A stretch of 64,000 nucleotides of DNA from Saccharospirillum sp039982735 (GCF_039982735.1 NZ_JBDWXV010000003.1:124001-188000), one strand, 5' to 3'; counted from the first letter of the stretch, positions 17,341 through 26,680 are shown. The notes: generated by a model not told the origin, from the letters alone. Numbers and translations are program-made.

Positions 17341-18351
17341 TCAGGCAGTTACTGTATTCAATCGATGATTCAGCACCGCCGCCGACCCGAGCAAACCGGG
17401 CTGTCTGGCAACGACAACGTAAGTGGGTATTGGCTGGTTAAAGCCGCTTAAACGCCCTTTGGCCTCGAACCGGGAGCGGAACTGGCTGTTCTGAAAATAA
17501 GGCAGAAAACGCGGAACGATGCCGCCGGTGATGTAGACACCGCCCTTGGCTCCCAGCGTCAATGCAACGTCACCGGCATAGCTGCCCAGAATGGCGCAGA
17601 AACGGGCCAGGGTCTCTTCGCACAGTGGGTCCGTCTTATCCAGCGCCCGGGTCGAAATATCCGGGGCTTTCAGGCTCTCTGCAGCCACACCTCGCAGATG
17701 GCACAGCGCCTGGTAGATGTTCTCGATCCCCATGCCCGATACCAGTCGCTCGATCGACACCCGCTCATACTTGCGAAGCAAAAACTGTAAAATGCCGATC
17801 TCAACGTCGTCGGTGGGCGCAAAATGCGCGTGTCCACCTTCGGTCTGCAGGGTTATCGGGCCGGCTTCACCAAAGGCCAGCCCAGCCAGACCCAAACCCG
17901 TTCCCGGGCCAGTCACGGCCATTGGCAAACCGGGTGTGGCGTCGCCGCGACCCACCTTGACCAGCTCGTCGCTATCGAGCTGCGGAATCGAGTTGGCCAG
18001 GGCGTTGTAATCGTTCACAAACACCAGGGTTTCAAGGCCGAGCGTGGCTTTCAGCTCGCTGACTTTAAATGACCAGGTGTGGTTGGTCATGGTGATCTGG
18101 TCCTGGTCGGTCGGGCAGGCAATGGCCATCACCGAATGACACGGCCGTTCGTAATCGGCGGCCGGGCCGGCCAGATAGGCCAGAATGGCATCCGCAATGG
18201 TCTCGTATTCAGCCCCGTTCAGCGCGGCGACTGCGACCAGATCCTGTTCAGTCAGCGGTAAGCCGGCCAGCGGATCAAAGTGCTTGATCGGCGCCAACGC
18301 AAAGCGCGCGTTGGTGCCGCCAATATCGGCGACCAGTCCATATTCAGTCAT
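17341..18351 (-). CDS. glk: Glucokinase (ROK-independent, proteobacterial Glk)
   Basis: A 336-residue hexokinase-fold enzyme that phosphorylates glucose with ATP. The phosphate loop is DIGGTNARFAL near the start, followed by the glucose-site FVNDYNALA, the second phosphate motif TGPGTGLGLAGL and EGGHAHFAP. Its start overlaps the end of edd by eight bases, so translation of the two is probably coupled. It supplies glucose-6-phosphate to Zwf from glucose released by MalQ or taken up from outside. Confidence 0.96.
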   Translation of the reverse strand: MTEYGLVADIGGTNARFALAPIKHFDPLAGLPLTEQDLVAVAALNGAEYETIADAILAYLAGPAADYERPCHSVMAIACPTDQDQITMTNHTWSFKVSELKATLGLETLVFVNDYNALANSIPQLDSDELVKVGRGDATPGLPMAVTGPGTGLGLAGLAFGEAGPITLQTEGGHAHFAPTDDVEIGILQFLLRKYERVSIERLVSGMGIENIYQALCHLRGVAAESLKAPDISTRALDKTDPLCEETLARFCAILGSYAGDVALTLGAKGGVYITGGIVPRFLPYFQNSQFRSRFEAKGRLSGFNQPIPTYVVVARQPGLLGSAAVLNHRLNTVTA

Positions 18352-20182
18352 TATTCACCTCGGAATCTTCAAACCGGAAGACCGTTGCGCCCTCTTCAGC
18401 CGTGCTGACCGCGCTGCGCATATGCCCAAACAGTTCGCGACCGACACCAAACTGATTCGCCTTCAAATCACCAATAACCGGCGCACGCGCCGCAAATTCA
18501 GCCGGGTCGACCTGGATGTTCAGCTCACCGGTGTGAGCGTCGAGCTTGATCATGTCGCCGGTTTGTACGCGAGCGAGCGGTCCGCCTTCACTGGCCTCCG
18601 GCGACAGATGAATCGCTGCCGGTACCTTGCCGGAAGCACCGCTCATGCGGCCGTCCGTTACCAGGGCCACCTTATAGCCTTTATCCTGCAACACACCCAG
18701 GGGCGGGGTTAGCTTGTGCAATTCAGGCATGCCATTGGCTTTTGGCCCCTGGAACCGGACCACGACGATGCAATCCTTGTTCAGATCGCCTGCTTCGAAA
18801 GCGGCCTGCAAGTCGTGCTGGCTCTCGAATATCACTGCAGGCGCTTCAATGTGCTGGTGTTCAGCCTTAACGGCAGACACTTTTATTACGCCCGTGCCCA
18901 GGTTGCCCTTGATCACATGCAAGCCCCCTTCAGGGCTGAACGGGTTGCTGACCGGGCGAACGACGTCTTCATTAAGCGATTTGCCAGCGCCCGGCTTGAA
19001 CACAATGTCATCGCCTTCGAGGAATGGCTCTTCGGTGTACTTGCGCAGACCGTTGCCCATGATGGTTTTAACGTCGTCATGCAACAGGCCGCCATCGAGC
19101 AATTCACCGATCAGGTAACCGAGGCCCCCGGCGGCGTGAAAATGATTCACGTCAGCCATGCCATTCGGGTACACCTTGGCCAGCGAGGGAACAACGCGAG
19201 ACAGGTCGGAAAAGTCTTCCCAGGTCAGCACGATGCCAGCAGCCCGTGCCATGGCGATCAGATGAATGGTCAGGTTGGTGGAACCGCCGGTGCTGAGCAG
19301 TCCGACCAGGCCATTCACAAAGGCTTTTTCAGTGAGCACTTCATACAGCGGCGTGTATTGACCGTTCTGCTTGGTGATGCGCACCGCCTGCTCTGTGGCT
19401 TCGCGGGTCAGCGCATCGCGCATGCTGTTTTCCGGGTTAACAAAACTGCTGCCCGGCAGATGCAGACCCATGAATTCCATCAGCATCTGATTGGTGTTGG
19501 CGGTGCCGTAAAAGGTACAGGTGCCAGCGCTGTGATAGGAGTCCGATTCGGCTTGCAACAACGCATCGCGCCCAACCTTGCCCTGGGCGTATTCCTGCCG
19601 GACGCGGGCTTTTTCACTGTTGGGTAGACCTGAAGGCATCGGGCCAGCCGGTACAAAGACGGTGGGCAAATAGCCAAAGCGCAACGCGCCCATGACGAGC
19701 CCGGGTACGATTTTATCGCACACACCCAGGTACAGTGCCGCGTCGAACATGTTGTGCGACAGACCGATACCCGCCGACATGGCAATGTTGTCGCGGCTGA
19801 ACAAACTCAGCTCCATTCCCGGCTGACCCTGAGTCACGCCGTCGCACATGGCAGGCGTTCCACCCGCTACCTGGGCGGTACAACCCATGTCGCGAGCCGC
19901 CGCTTTGATGATGCCGGGAAAACGCTCATAGGGATGGTGCGCGCTGAGCATGTCATTGTAGGCGGTGACGATGCCAAGGTTGGCGGCGTTCATCATCTTG
20001 ATGGTGTTTTTTTCCGTTTCCGTGCAGGCGGCAAAGCCGTGCGCCAGGTTGCCACAGCTGAGCTGCTTGCGGTCCGGAATGTTATCGCCCGCGTCCTTCA
20101 TACGCGCCAGGTATAACTGACGCGAAGCCCGGCTGCGTTCAATAATGCGTTCTGTGACGCGAATCAATTCGGTGTTCATCAT
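18344..20182 (-). CDS. edd: 6-phosphogluconate dehydratase
   Basis: A 612-residue [4Fe-4S] dehydratase of the IlvD/Edd family that turns 6-phosphogluconate into KDPG. Length is typical (about 600-610) and conserved stretches such as TAYNDMLSAH, GGTPAMCDGVTQG, GVCDKIVPG, STGGSTNL and DGRMSGASGKVPAA are present. There are two adjacent start codons (20182 and 20179); either works. It lies between pgl and glk on the minus strand and overlaps glk. Confidence 0.97.
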   Translation of the reverse strand: MMNTELIRVTERIIERSRASRQLYLARMKDAGDNIPDRKQLSCGNLAHGFAACTETEKNTIKMMNAANLGIVTAYNDMLSAHHPYERFPGIIKAAARDMGCTAQVAGGTPAMCDGVTQGQPGMELSLFSRDNIAMSAGIGLSHNMFDAALYLGVCDKIVPGLVMGALRFGYLPTVFVPAGPMPSGLPNSEKARVRQEYAQGKVGRDALLQAESDSYHSAGTCTFYGTANTNQMLMEFMGLHLPGSSFVNPENSMRDALTREATEQAVRITKQNGQYTPLYEVLTEKAFVNGLVGLLSTGGSTNLTIHLIAMARAAGIVLTWEDFSDLSRVVPSLAKVYPNGMADVNHFHAAGGLGYLIGELLDGGLLHDDVKTIMGNGLRKYTEEPFLEGDDIVFKPGAGKSLNEDVVRPVSNPFSPEGGLHVIKGNLGTGVIKVSAVKAEHQHIEAPAVIFESQHDLQAAFEAGDLNKDCIVVVRFQGPKANGMPELHKLTPPLGVLQDKGYKVALVTDGRMSGASGKVPAAIHLSPEASEGGPLARVQTGDMIKLDAHTGELNIQVDPAEFAARAPVIGDLKANQFGVGRELFGHMRSAVSTAEEGATVFRFEDSEVNND

Positions 20183-20221
20183 TCACTCCTGTTTGGACAG
20201 TGACGCCACTGCCGAAGACGC

Positions 20222-20920
20222 TTACTCGGCCCAGTACACAGACACCGGTGTCTGGTTTTGTTTAAGCACGCTGCGCACCGGAAGGTCGGTAACGGGCCCG
20301 TCACCCAGGGCCGTTTCAAGCACCGGTTTCTTACCGGCTCCGGTCAGATGCAACACGATCCAGTCGCTGCGCAGAATGCGTTGCAGCGACAGCGTCATGC
20401 GTGGGTGTGGCGCTGTCTTGGGCACCACCGCACAGCAGTCGCTGTGCAGTTCAGTATCGAGGGCTTTTGCCAGCGTATCGGCACCCGGGAAGAAAGACGC
20501 GGTGTGTCCGTCTTCTCCCATGCCCAGAATCGATACAGTTAGCCGGTCGGGCAAGGCAGCCAGCGCCTTGTTCAATTCAGACTCGGCTTCAAAGGGCGAC
20601 TCGGCTGCGGTTTTGTGCGGAATAAAACACGCGGCGGCGGCCTTGTTCTGCAGCAAGTGGGTGCGCACCAGTTTTTCATTGCTGTCGTCGTGGTCAGGCG
20701 AGACCCAGCGCTCATCCACCAGGGTAACGGTCACCTTGCTCCAGTCGAGATCCGCCTGGCTCAGTGCCTGAAACAGGGCCACCGGGGTGCGACCGCCCGA
20801 TACCGCCAGCCCGGCCTCACCCCTGGCTTCAATGTCGGCCTTGAGGCGGGCCAGTATTTCACCGGCCAGGGCGTCGGTCAGGGCATCACGGCTGTCGAAA
20901 TCGTGTTGTGTCATGGTCAT
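20222..20920 (-). CDS. pgl: 6-phosphogluconolactonase (DevB type)
   Basis: A 232-residue hydrolase of 6-phosphogluconolactone. It has AVSGGRTPVALFQAL near the start, VTLVDERWV in the middle and GMGEDGHTASFFPG, the hallmark of the DevB/SOL family. It begins 12 bases after the zwf stop codon, so the two are co-transcribed and act in sequence. Confidence 0.95.
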   Translation of the reverse strand: MTMTQHDFDSRDALTDALAGEILARLKADIEARGEAGLAVSGGRTPVALFQALSQADLDWSKVTVTLVDERWVSPDHDDSNEKLVRTHLLQNKAAAACFIPHKTAAESPFEAESELNKALAALPDRLTVSILGMGEDGHTASFFPGADTLAKALDTELHSDCCAVVPKTAPHPRMTLSLQRILRSDWIVLHLTGAGKKPVLETALGDGPVTDLPVRSVLKQNQTPVSVYWAE

Positions 20921-20932
20921 GCTCCGAGCTCC

Positions 20933-22414
20933 TTAATTGGTTTCGTGCCAGCTGCGGCCATCGCGCGCAACCAGTTCAAAGGCCGCCTGCGGCCCCCAGC
21001 TTCCCGCCGGATACACATGCGGATCAACCGTGGCGGTCGCCCAGCTGTCCAGTATGGCATCAGCCCAAACCCAGGCAGCTTCAACTTCATCGCGATGCAC
21101 AAAGAGAGTCGAGTTGCCGCGAATCACATCGAGAATTAGCCGTTCGTAGGCTTCCGGCACCCGTGAATCAGCGATGCGGTCGGGCAGCGTCAGGTTCAAG
21201 GTCACGGGAGTGACTTCCATGCCTTCGCCCAGGCCAGGCAGCTTGTTCATCATGTACAGCTGAATCGATTCTTCCGGCTGTAATCGGATCACCAGCTTGT
21301 TCGGGCTCATGTTGGCGGTGCCGGGGAAAATGGAATGCGGCACGTCTTTAAACTGAATCACAATTTCACTGTAGCGAGCGGGCAGGCGCTTGCCGGTGCG
21401 CAGATAAAACGGCACGCCGCGCCAGCGCCAGTTGTGAATATCGGCGCGAATGGCAACAAAGGTTTCGGTTTGCGAGTCGGGCACACCCCCCTCTTCTTCC
21501 TTGTAGCCCGGTACCTTACGGCCATCCATATTGCCGGCTGTGTACTGGGCCCGCACAGTGTTGCGCCGCACGCGGTCAACCGACATTTTCTTCAGCGACT
21601 TAAGAACTTTGAGTTTCTCGGCCCGCACCGCTTCGGCGTCCAGCGAGACCGGCACACCCATGGCCACCAGACTGAGCAATTGCAGCAGGTGGTTCTGAAT
21701 CATATCGCGCAATGCGCCAGAGTCATCGTAGTAGCCCCAGCGGCCTTCCACACCGACGGTTTCGGCCACGGTGATTTGCACATTGTCGATGTGGGCATTG
21801 GTCCAGACCGGTTCGAACAGCGCATTGGCAAAGCGCACAGCGAGCAAGTTCTGCACGGTTTCCTTGCCGAGGTAATGGTCGATGCGATAGATGTTTTTCT
21901 CAGGAAACGAACGGGCAACGGCATCATTGATGGTTTTGGACGATTCCAGGCTCTTGCCGATGGGCTTTTCCATCACCACCCGGGTACGGTCGCTGACCAG
22001 TCCGGCGGCAGCCAGGTTGTCAGTGATATCGCCAAAGAAGTCGGGCGCGGTCGACATATAGTAAACGGTGTCGTTCTGAGTGAAGGATTTGCCCAACGCT
22101 TTCTTTAACAGTTTGAAGCTGTCGAGATTGCGGGCGTCGACGGCGACGTAGTTCAGGCGATCCTTGAACCGTTCCCAGACGGTTTCATCCCAGCAGTCCG
22201 GGTCGCCGAACTCGTCGATGCCCTGGCGAACCATCTCGATGTAACCATCGCGGCCGATGTCGGTCCGGGAAGCGCCGATGACCTGAGTGCCCTCGCACAA
22301 ATAGCCGCCCCGATCGAGGTTGTACAGAGCGGGCAGCAGTTTGCGTATGGCCAGATCGCCATTGCCGCCGAAAATAACGACGTTACAAGGGAAACAGGTC
22401 GTGTTGTGTTGCAT
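20933..22414 (-). CDS. zwf: Glucose-6-phosphate 1-dehydrogenase
   Basis: A 493-residue NAD(P)-dependent enzyme opening the Entner-Doudoroff and oxidative pentose phosphate routes. The nucleotide motif FGGNGDLAIRKLLPAL begins at about residue 14; the substrate motif RIDHYLGKE and EKPIGKSL are intact. It is the first gene of the minus-strand ED operon and divergent from hexR. The 313-base spacer between them carries two candidate HexR sites. Confidence 0.97.
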   Translation of the reverse strand: MQHNTTCFPCNVVIFGGNGDLAIRKLLPALYNLDRGGYLCEGTQVIGASRTDIGRDGYIEMVRQGIDEFGDPDCWDETVWERFKDRLNYVAVDARNLDSFKLLKKALGKSFTQNDTVYYMSTAPDFFGDITDNLAAAGLVSDRTRVVMEKPIGKSLESSKTINDAVARSFPEKNIYRIDHYLGKETVQNLLAVRFANALFEPVWTNAHIDNVQITVAETVGVEGRWGYYDDSGALRDMIQNHLLQLLSLVAMGVPVSLDAEAVRAEKLKVLKSLKKMSVDRVRRNTVRAQYTAGNMDGRKVPGYKEEEGGVPDSQTETFVAIRADIHNWRWRGVPFYLRTGKRLPARYSEIVIQFKDVPHSIFPGTANMSPNKLVIRLQPEESIQLYMMNKLPGLGEGMEVTPVTLNLTLPDRIADSRVPEAYERLILDVIRGNSTLFVHRDEVEAAWVWADAILDSWATATVDPHVYPAGSWGPQAAFELVARDGRSWHETN

Positions 22415-22488
22415 AGATCACTCCAGGTCAAATGCGGTTCCGGCGGACTGAATGAGCCTGGCTGTTTGGCCGGGCAGGCACGCCGTGT

Positions 22489-22503
22489 TGTAATTTATTT
22501 TCA
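22489..22503 (-). promoter_or_regulatory. Candidate HexR box before zwf
   Basis: TGTAATTTATTTTCA matches 13 of 15 positions of the TGTARTWWWAYTACA form, 75 bases upstream of the zwf start codon. The right half is imperfect. Confidence 0.4.
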
Positions 22504-22538
22504 ATTTTACGGCAAATAAAGCCCCATGTCGCCCACAT

Positions 22539-22552
22539 TTGTAATTTTACAA
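22539..22552. promoter_or_regulatory. Second zwf-side palindrome TTGTAATTTTACAA
   Basis: A perfect 14-base palindrome with TTGT/ACAA ends like the Pseudomonas HexR operator (TTGT-N7-8-ACAA), but with only six bases between. It could be a variant HexR site or another operator. Confidence 0.35.
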
Positions 22553-22727
22553 CAATGTGATCGGCGACCATAATAGGCGACAATCATGTCGTTTTAAGGT
22601 CTGCGGGAAAAGATAGTCACACAGCGCGCTTTCGCCAGCGGGTTGAATTCCCTACAATCGCGAACACTCAACCCGGGGGTTGGCGCGTTTGCAGCACCCC
22701 ATGCAATCAACCAAGGATTGTCAGTCC

Positions 22728-23588
22728 ATGTCTGTGAACATTCTGGAGCGTCTCAAGTCCAACCCCAGCTGCCTGAGCAAAAGTGAGCGCAAGGTGGCCA
22801 ACGTCATCCTTGAGGATCCGAACAAGGCGATTCGCTCCAGTATTGCCAGCCTGGCTAAAGCGGCCAATGTATCCGAACCCACCGTCAACCGCTTCTGCCG
22901 CAGCCTAGATTGCACTGGCTTCCCCGATTTCAAGCTGAAACTGGCCCAGTGCCTGGCCACTGGCACGCCCTACGTGAACCGCAATGTAGAATCGAGCGAC
23001 AACGTCGAGGAATACAGCAGCAAGATATTTGAGGCGACGATGAGCGCCATCAGCGACGCCAAGCGCTCCATCGACCCCAATGCGCTGAGCCGCACGGTAG
23101 ACGCCCTGGCCCAGGCGCGGCGCATTGAAATATACGGCCTCGGCGCTTCCGGTAGTGTCGCCATGGACGCTCAGCACAAGCTGTTTCGCCTTAACACACC
23201 CTGCGTTGCCTATATTGATGTCCTGCAACAGCGCATGGCGGCCGCGGCCACCAAGCCCGGTGATGTGGTCATCATCATCTCCAATACCGGCCGTACCATA
23301 GCGCTGGTCGAGACCGCTCGCATTGCCCGGGAGTCCGGCGCGACTGTGATCACCATCACCCAGCCGCACACGCCCCTGTCGGAAGAAAGCCATATTCTGC
23401 TCGGCGTCGACAGCCCGGAAAACACCGACATCTACACCCCCATGACCTCGCGCATCGTGCATCTGACCATCATTGATGTGCTCGCCACCGGCGTCATCCT
23501 CAAGCACGGCCCTGAGTTCCAAAGCCACCTGAAGCGCATCAAGGCCGCCCTGGCCGATACCCGATTTAAATCCCCCGACAGCGAATAA
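22728..23588 (+). CDS. hexR: HexR-type transcription regulator (RpiR/MurR family)
   Basis: A 286-residue repressor/activator of central carbon genes. Residues 1 to about 80 form the RpiR helix-turn-helix domain (SKSERKVANVIL, then VSEPTVNRFCRSLDCTGFPDFK). The rest is a SIS sugar-phosphate domain (GLGASGSVAMDAQHKLFRL, ISNTGRT), which in HexR binds KDPG and releases the protein from DNA. The start at 22728 (MSVNILERL) gives the usual length of 285-290; the longer frame from 22680 is not conserved-looking. It is divergent from the zwf operon and upstream of gap, its expected targets. Confidence 0.93.
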   Translation: MSVNILERLKSNPSCLSKSERKVANVILEDPNKAIRSSIASLAKAANVSEPTVNRFCRSLDCTGFPDFKLKLAQCLATGTPYVNRNVESSDNVEEYSSKIFEATMSAISDAKRSIDPNALSRTVDALAQARRIEIYGLGASGSVAMDAQHKLFRLNTPCVAYIDVLQQRMAAAATKPGDVVIIISNTGRTIALVETARIARESGATVITITQPHTPLSEESHILLGVDSPENTDIYTPMTSRIVHLTIIDVLATGVILKHGPEFQSHLKRIKAALADTRFKSPDSE

Positions 23589-23989
23589 CGGCCAACCTGC
23601 AACAAACCGCCTTGTAGCAGGCCTGAACCCTCAGGTCTGTCGCTGCGTATCAACGCTTTAAACACGCCTAAAGATGTAATAAAACTACAAATAGCTGTGA
23701 AATCTGTCCTGAAGCTGGCAGAATGCGCCCGTTTTGTTGTATAACTATGAAAGTTAGCTACACCGCAACTCGCCCACTAGACTGGGTAACCACACCCACT
23801 GGCGAGGCTAACCGGGGTACGGTGCCGTCACGGCAGGGCTAACAATACAGACAATGAATTTCACCAGCCGCCTGCGGGCGGCTGATCTGGCCAGACGCCC
23901 CGGTGACACCGGGTTGCGGCCAGACGAACTTATTCAAAACAATCCGGCGGTGGTTCGAAAACCGCCTCATTAACGCTAAGGAGCACACC
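23589..23989 (+). other. gap upstream region: HexR-like box and structured leader
   Basis: The 401-base spacer has a HexR-like box (23675-23689), a possible -10 element TATAAC (23740-23745), and then a chain of stems in the expected 5' leader. These are GTTAGC plus CTCGCC pairing with GGCGAG plus GCTAAC (23753-23812), TGCCG/CGGCA (23823-23835), AGCCGCC/GGCGGCT (23866-23883), CCCGGT/ACCGGG (23899-23913) and GGCGGT/ACCGCC (about 23946-23966). No known riboswitch is recognised. Confidence 0.4.
23675..23689 (+). promoter_or_regulatory. HexR-like box before gap
   Basis: TGTAATAAAACTACA is a near-palindrome matching the gammaproteobacterial HexR motif except for one base. It lies about 50 bases upstream of the candidate -10 (TATAAC), a position that could suit activation, as reported for gap in some HexR regulons. 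Confidence 0.6.
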
Positions 23990-25015
23990 ATGTCCAAGAT
24001 CCGCGTTGCTATTAATGGTTATGGCCGCATTGGCCGCAATGTCTTGCGCGCCTTGTATGAAGCCAACCAGGCTGGCAAGGACTACCCGATCGAGATCGTT
24101 GCCATCAACGACCTGGGTGATTCCAAAACCAACGCTCACCTGACCAAGTACGACACCGTTCACGGTCGCTTTGGTTTCGAGGTTACTTCCGACAACGAAG
24201 CGCTGTACGTTAACGGCGACAAGATCAGCATTTTCTCCGAGCGCAACCCGGCCGACCTGCCCTGGGGCAAGCTGAACGTGGATGTGGTATACGAGTGCAC
24301 CGGCCTGTTCGTCGACAAGGCCAGTGCCAGCAAGCACATCGCCGCCGGCGCCAAGAAAGTCATCATCTCGGCACCGGGCAAGGAAGTGGACGCTACCGTG
24401 GTTTTCGGCGTCAACGACAGCATTCTGACCAGCGACATGACGGTCATTTCCAACGCCTCATGCACCACCAACTGCCTGGCGCCTGTTGCCAAGGTATTGA
24501 GTGACGCCGTTGGCATTGAAAGCGGTCTGATGACCACGATTCACTCCTACACCAACGACCAGCGCCTGAGCGATGTCTATCACTCAGACCTGTACCGCGC
24601 CCGCGCCGCTGCGCTGAACATGATCCCGACCAAGACCGGCGCAGCCGCTTTGGTAGGCAAGATTGTTCCGGCACTGGAAGGCAAGTTCGACGGCATGGCC
24701 GTGCGTGTTCCGACCGCCAACGTATCGCTGGTTGACCTGACCTTCACCGCTAGCAAGGACGTCACTGCCGAGGGCATCAACAAGGCTATCTCCGACGCCA
24801 TTGCTGCCGACAAGAACCTGGCCAAGGTCCTCGACGTCAATGTAGAACCGCTGGTGTCTTCCGACTATAACCACAACAGCTTCAGCTCGATCTTTGACGC
24901 AACTCAAACCCGCGTTCAGGGTCGTCTGGTCAAGGTTATGTCCTGGTATGACAACGAATGGGGCTTCTCCAACCGCATGCTGGACAGCACTGTTGCCCTG
25001 ATGAACGCCAAGTAA
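23990..25015 (+). CDS. gap: Glyceraldehyde-3-phosphate dehydrogenase, type I
   Basis: A 341-residue NAD-dependent enzyme of glycolysis. NAD motif NGYGRIGRNVLRAL, catalytic cysteine in SNASCTTNCLAP, then HSYTNDQ, RARAAALNMIPTKTGAA and SWYDNEWGFSNRM are all intact. The ATG at 23990 follows AAGGAGCACACC; an upstream open frame from 23903 is discarded. It converts the glyceraldehyde-3-phosphate made by Eda, and sits between hexR and pykA on the plus strand with its own terminator. Confidence 0.97.
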   Translation: MSKIRVAINGYGRIGRNVLRALYEANQAGKDYPIEIVAINDLGDSKTNAHLTKYDTVHGRFGFEVTSDNEALYVNGDKISIFSERNPADLPWGKLNVDVVYECTGLFVDKASASKHIAAGAKKVIISAPGKEVDATVVFGVNDSILTSDMTVISNASCTTNCLAPVAKVLSDAVGIESGLMTTIHSYTNDQRLSDVYHSDLYRARAAALNMIPTKTGAAALVGKIVPALEGKFDGMAVRVPTANVSLVDLTFTASKDVTAEGINKAISDAIAADKNLAKVLDVNVEPLVSSDYNHNSFSSIFDATQTRVQGRLVKVMSWYDNEWGFSNRMLDSTVALMNAK

Positions 25016-25021
25016 GTCCCC

Positions 25022-25053
25022 CAGAAAAGCCCGGTTGACCCGGGCTTTTCTGC
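25022..25053 (+). terminator. Terminator after gap
   Basis: CAGAAAAGCCCGG-TTGA-CCGGGCTTTTCTG is a long perfect hairpin with an internal T-run, immediately after the gap stop codon. Confidence 0.8.
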
Positions 25054-25107
25054 GAGTAAAGATCTGAGTGTCACAGCCAGACCCGACAACAAGAGATCAG
25101 AGATACC

Positions 25108-26550
25108 ATGAGACGTACCAAAATCGTCACCACCCTGGGCCCTGCCACCGATCGTGAGGGTGTGCTTGAAAAGCTCATTCTCGCCGGCGCCAACGTCGTT
25201 CGCCTGAACTTTTCACATGGCAGCCCGGAAGATCATCAGCGTCGTGCCGATGAGGTCCTAGCCATTGCGAAAAAGCACGGACTTCACGTTGGCATACTCG
25301 GCGACCTGCAAGGCCCGAAAATCCGCATTGCCCGTTTCAAGGACACCAAAGTTCTGCTCGAAGACGGCCAATCATTTATTCTCGATGTCGATTTCGACAA
25401 GAACGCCGGTGATGCTACCCGGGTTGGCATCGATTACCCGGAACTGGCCGCCGACAGCAAACCCGGCGACATCTACTTGCTGGATGATGGCCGGGTTAAG
25501 GTTCAGGTCGATAAAGTGGAAGGCAACGCCGTTCACACTACCGTGACCCAGGGCGGCCCGCTGTCGAATAATAAAGGCATCAACAAGCTGGGCGGTGGCT
25601 TGTCGGCGAAGGCGCTGACCGAGAAAGACAAGGCAGACATCAAGACCGCAGCGGCCATTGGCGTCGACTACATCGCTGTCTCTTTCCCGCGTAACGCCGA
25701 AGACATGAATGAAGCGCGTCAGCTGCTGGCCGAAGCCGGTTCAACCGCCGAGATCGTGGCGAAACTGGAACGCGCAGAGGCAGTGCTGGACCACGACAAC
25801 CTCGATCGCATCATCCTCGCGTCCGATGTCGTGATGGTGGCGCGTGGCGACCTGGGCGTTGAAATTGGCGACCCGGCGCTGATCAGCGTGCAGAAACACA
25901 TCATCAAGCGGGCTCGCACCCTGGACCGCGTTGTGATCACCGCCACCCAGATGATGGAGTCGATGATCGACAACCCGTTCCCGACCCGGGCGGAAGTGTT
26001 CGATGTGGCGAACGCGGTACTGGACGGCACCGATGCCGTGATGTGTTCCGCTGAAACCGCCGCCGGCGACTACCCGGTGGAAACCGTGAAGGCGATGAAC
26101 GACGTCTGTCTGGGTGCCGAGAAGCACCCACTGACGACTCAGTCGCGCCACCGGGTGAACACAGAGTTCCACCGCATCGATGAAGCCATTGCGATGTCAG
26201 TGATGTACACCGCCAACCACCTGAAAGGTGTGAAAGCCATTGTCTGCATGACCGAGTCGGGCTCGACGCCGCGCTGGATGTCTCGCATCAGCTCCGGCAT
26301 GCCGATCTACGCCATGACCCGCCAAGAGCTGACGCAGCGCAAATGCGCGCTGTACCGGGGTGTGGAAGCCATCGCCTTTGATGTCTCTGCCGGACCGATC
26401 GAGCAAGTCAACAAGCGCGCGGTCGATGAACTCAAGCAACGTGGCATTGTCAAGGACGGTGATCTGGTGCTGCTCAGCTATGGCGATCACCAGGGTGTGC
26501 ATGGTGGCACCAATACTCTTAAGATTGTCAGCGTTGGGAATATCCTGTAA
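25108..26550 (+). CDS. pykA: Pyruvate kinase, PykA type
   Basis: A 480-residue glycolytic kinase making pyruvate and ATP from phosphoenolpyruvate. It starts MRRTKIVTTLGPATDR and has NFSHGSPEDH, GDLQGPKIRI, GGPLSNNKGINKLGGGLS, the MVARGDLGVEIG loop and TATQMMESMI. Length and sequence match the E. coli PykA (AMP/sugar-phosphate-activated) type rather than PykF. Pyruvate from it and from Eda feeds the pyruvate dehydrogenase genes just downstream. Confidence 0.96.
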   Translation: MRRTKIVTTLGPATDREGVLEKLILAGANVVRLNFSHGSPEDHQRRADEVLAIAKKHGLHVGILGDLQGPKIRIARFKDTKVLLEDGQSFILDVDFDKNAGDATRVGIDYPELAADSKPGDIYLLDDGRVKVQVDKVEGNAVHTTVTQGGPLSNNKGINKLGGGLSAKALTEKDKADIKTAAAIGVDYIAVSFPRNAEDMNEARQLLAEAGSTAEIVAKLERAEAVLDHDNLDRIILASDVVMVARGDLGVEIGDPALISVQKHIIKRARTLDRVVITATQMMESMIDNPFPTRAEVFDVANAVLDGTDAVMCSAETAAGDYPVETVKAMNDVCLGAEKHPLTTQSRHRVNTEFHRIDEAIAMSVMYTANHLKGVKAIVCMTESGSTPRWMSRISSGMPIYAMTRQELTQRKCALYRGVEAIAFDVSAGPIEQVNKRAVDELKQRGIVKDGDLVLLSYGDHQGVHGGTNTLKIVSVGNIL

Positions 26551-26595
26551 AAAGGGCGGCCACGATCGCGATGACCATCTAAAGCGACAATCCAA

Positions 26596-26625
26596 AACGG
26601 CAGCCCTGTGGCTGCCGTTTGTTGT
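26596..26625 (+). terminator. Terminator after pykA
   Basis: AAACGGCAG-CCCTGTGG-CTGCCGTTT forms a nine-pair hairpin followed by a T-rich stretch. Confidence 0.7.
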
Positions 26626-26627
26626 TT

Positions 26628-26680
26628 CAGGGTTAGCAAAAAGCGAAATTTCGCCAGAATGCGAAATCACGCTAACCCTG
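26628..26680. repeat. Nested inverted repeat upstream of aceE
   Basis: CAGGGTTAGC (26628-26637) and GCTAACCCTG (26671-26680) are perfect ten-base arms. The enclosed 33 bases contain a second stem, TTTCGC/GCGAAA (about 26649-26666). It lies 130 bases before aceE and may be an operator, an RNA structure, or part of a double terminator. Confidence 0.5.

Larger units (their letters stand above)
22415..22727. other. zwf-hexR divergent promoter region
   Basis: This 313-base spacer carries an AT-rich stretch with two HexR-like motifs (22489-22503 and 22539-22552), both closer to zwf. The hexR side (22600-22727) shows only a ribosome site AAGGATTG before the chosen start. Confidence 0.6.
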
